A stretch of DNA of 11,702 nt, from positions 1 to 11,702 of the forward strand of contig JAODMX010000452.1 in NCBI GenBank assembly GCA_025464735.1, given 5' to 3'. Below are positions 11,506-11,702 of this stretch, one piece after another. A program made the translations under genes and the position numbers. The stretch comes from Frondihabitans sp. Lineage in GTDB: Bacteria; Actinomycetota; Actinomycetes; Actinomycetales; Microbacteriaceae. The first letter of the stretch is position 1; the number at the start of each line of letters is the position of its first letter. Below the pieces are notes generated by a model. It was not told the DNA's origin, did no database searches, and saw nothing but the letters and a program-made list of their open reading frames with translations.

Positions 11506-11702
11506 ATGCCCAGCCGCTCGACCGCCTCGCCGAGGCGCAGGCGTCTCGGCAAGCGTCCGCCGGGCGCCGGCACGCGCTTCTTAGGTTTCGGCGCCGTCCT
11601 CGGCATCGGCGTGGTGGTGGTCCTCGGGGCGGCCATCGCGATCGCCGCCTCCGCGTCGTTCGCGACAGGCCGGGTCAGCTCGGCAGCTGATGCAGCCGGT
11701 GC
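11506..11702 (+). CDS. N-terminus of a membrane-anchored or secreted protein (cut by window edge)
   Basis: An open frame of 65 codons runs off the right edge without a stop. It begins MPSRSTASPRRRRLGKRPPG, a basic and proline-containing cytosolic stretch. One hydrophobic segment follows (about residues 25-50, Gly/Val/Ala-rich: FGAVLGIGVVVVLGAAIAIA), then a polar region with RVSSAADAAG. This is a type II membrane anchor or a signal sequence, with the bulk of the protein expected outside the cell. The start is supported by the -10 box six bases upstream. The family cannot be told from this part. Confidence 0.65.
   Translation, partial: MPSRSTASPRRRRLGKRPPGAGTRFLGFGAVLGIGVVVVLGAAIAIAASASFATGRVSSAADAAG

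Noticed and set aside
1..11702. A hidden defence island, prophage, CRISPR array or insertion sequence
   Set aside because: Apart from the solo AbiEi-like gene, all identifiable genes are ordinary metabolic, repair or envelope families. I found no integrase, transposase, cas gene, regular spaced repeats or tRNA attachment site.

Overview
The window is GC-rich, gene-dense chromosomal DNA. The high G+C, frequent GTG starts, many start codons lying only 5-8 bases after a TANNNT -10 box (leaderless transcripts), and the gene families present all point to a high-GC Gram-positive actinobacterium, most likely of the Microbacteriaceae type. The family assignment is inference; there is no rRNA or other marker here. 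I see no phage genes, transposase, CRISPR array, tRNA or rRNA.

Layout, left to right. (1) 1-1029: a pentanucleotide tandem repeat and a 16-bp palindrome, then a minus-strand gene for an AbiEi-type winged-helix protein fused to a DUF559/Vsr-like nuclease fold. (2) 1192-3577: a DeoR-family sugar regulator and a mannitol/fructuronate-type polyol dehydrogenase, separated by a 142-base gap that holds helically phased CGGTC repeats and an inverted repeat, a probable operator. (3) 3578-5612: a minus-strand lipoprotein, divergent from a patatin-like lipase that is followed four bases later by a small gene of unknown function. (4) 5613-7365: a probable operon of NAD-dependent formate dehydrogenase and cyanase, behind a promoter candidate bracketed by two inverted GCACGTG boxes. 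(5) 7399-9600: two divergent DNA-repair genes, a stand-alone LigD-type polymerase/primase and an ATP-dependent DNA ligase of the LigC kind. (6) 9615-11326: a START/AHSA1-like protein, a SAM-dependent methyltransferase and a DoxX-like membrane protein. (7) 11506 to the edge: the N-terminus of a membrane-anchored or secreted protein.

How the genes may work together. The regulator and polyol dehydrogenase form a sugar-alcohol module that feeds the ketose pool. Formate dehydrogenase yields CO2 and NADH, and cyanase consumes cyanate plus bicarbonate to give ammonia and CO2, so the pair could form a small C1/N-recovery or detoxification module. The polymerase and ligase supply two of the three activities of bacterial end joining; Ku is not in the window.

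The most unusual non-coding feature is a 64-65-bp imperfect hairpin repeat found twice. One copy lies between the divergent polymerase and ligase promoters (8464-8527), the other in the gap after the DoxX gene (11353-11417). It looks like a dispersed intergenic element and is the best candidate here for something undescribed.
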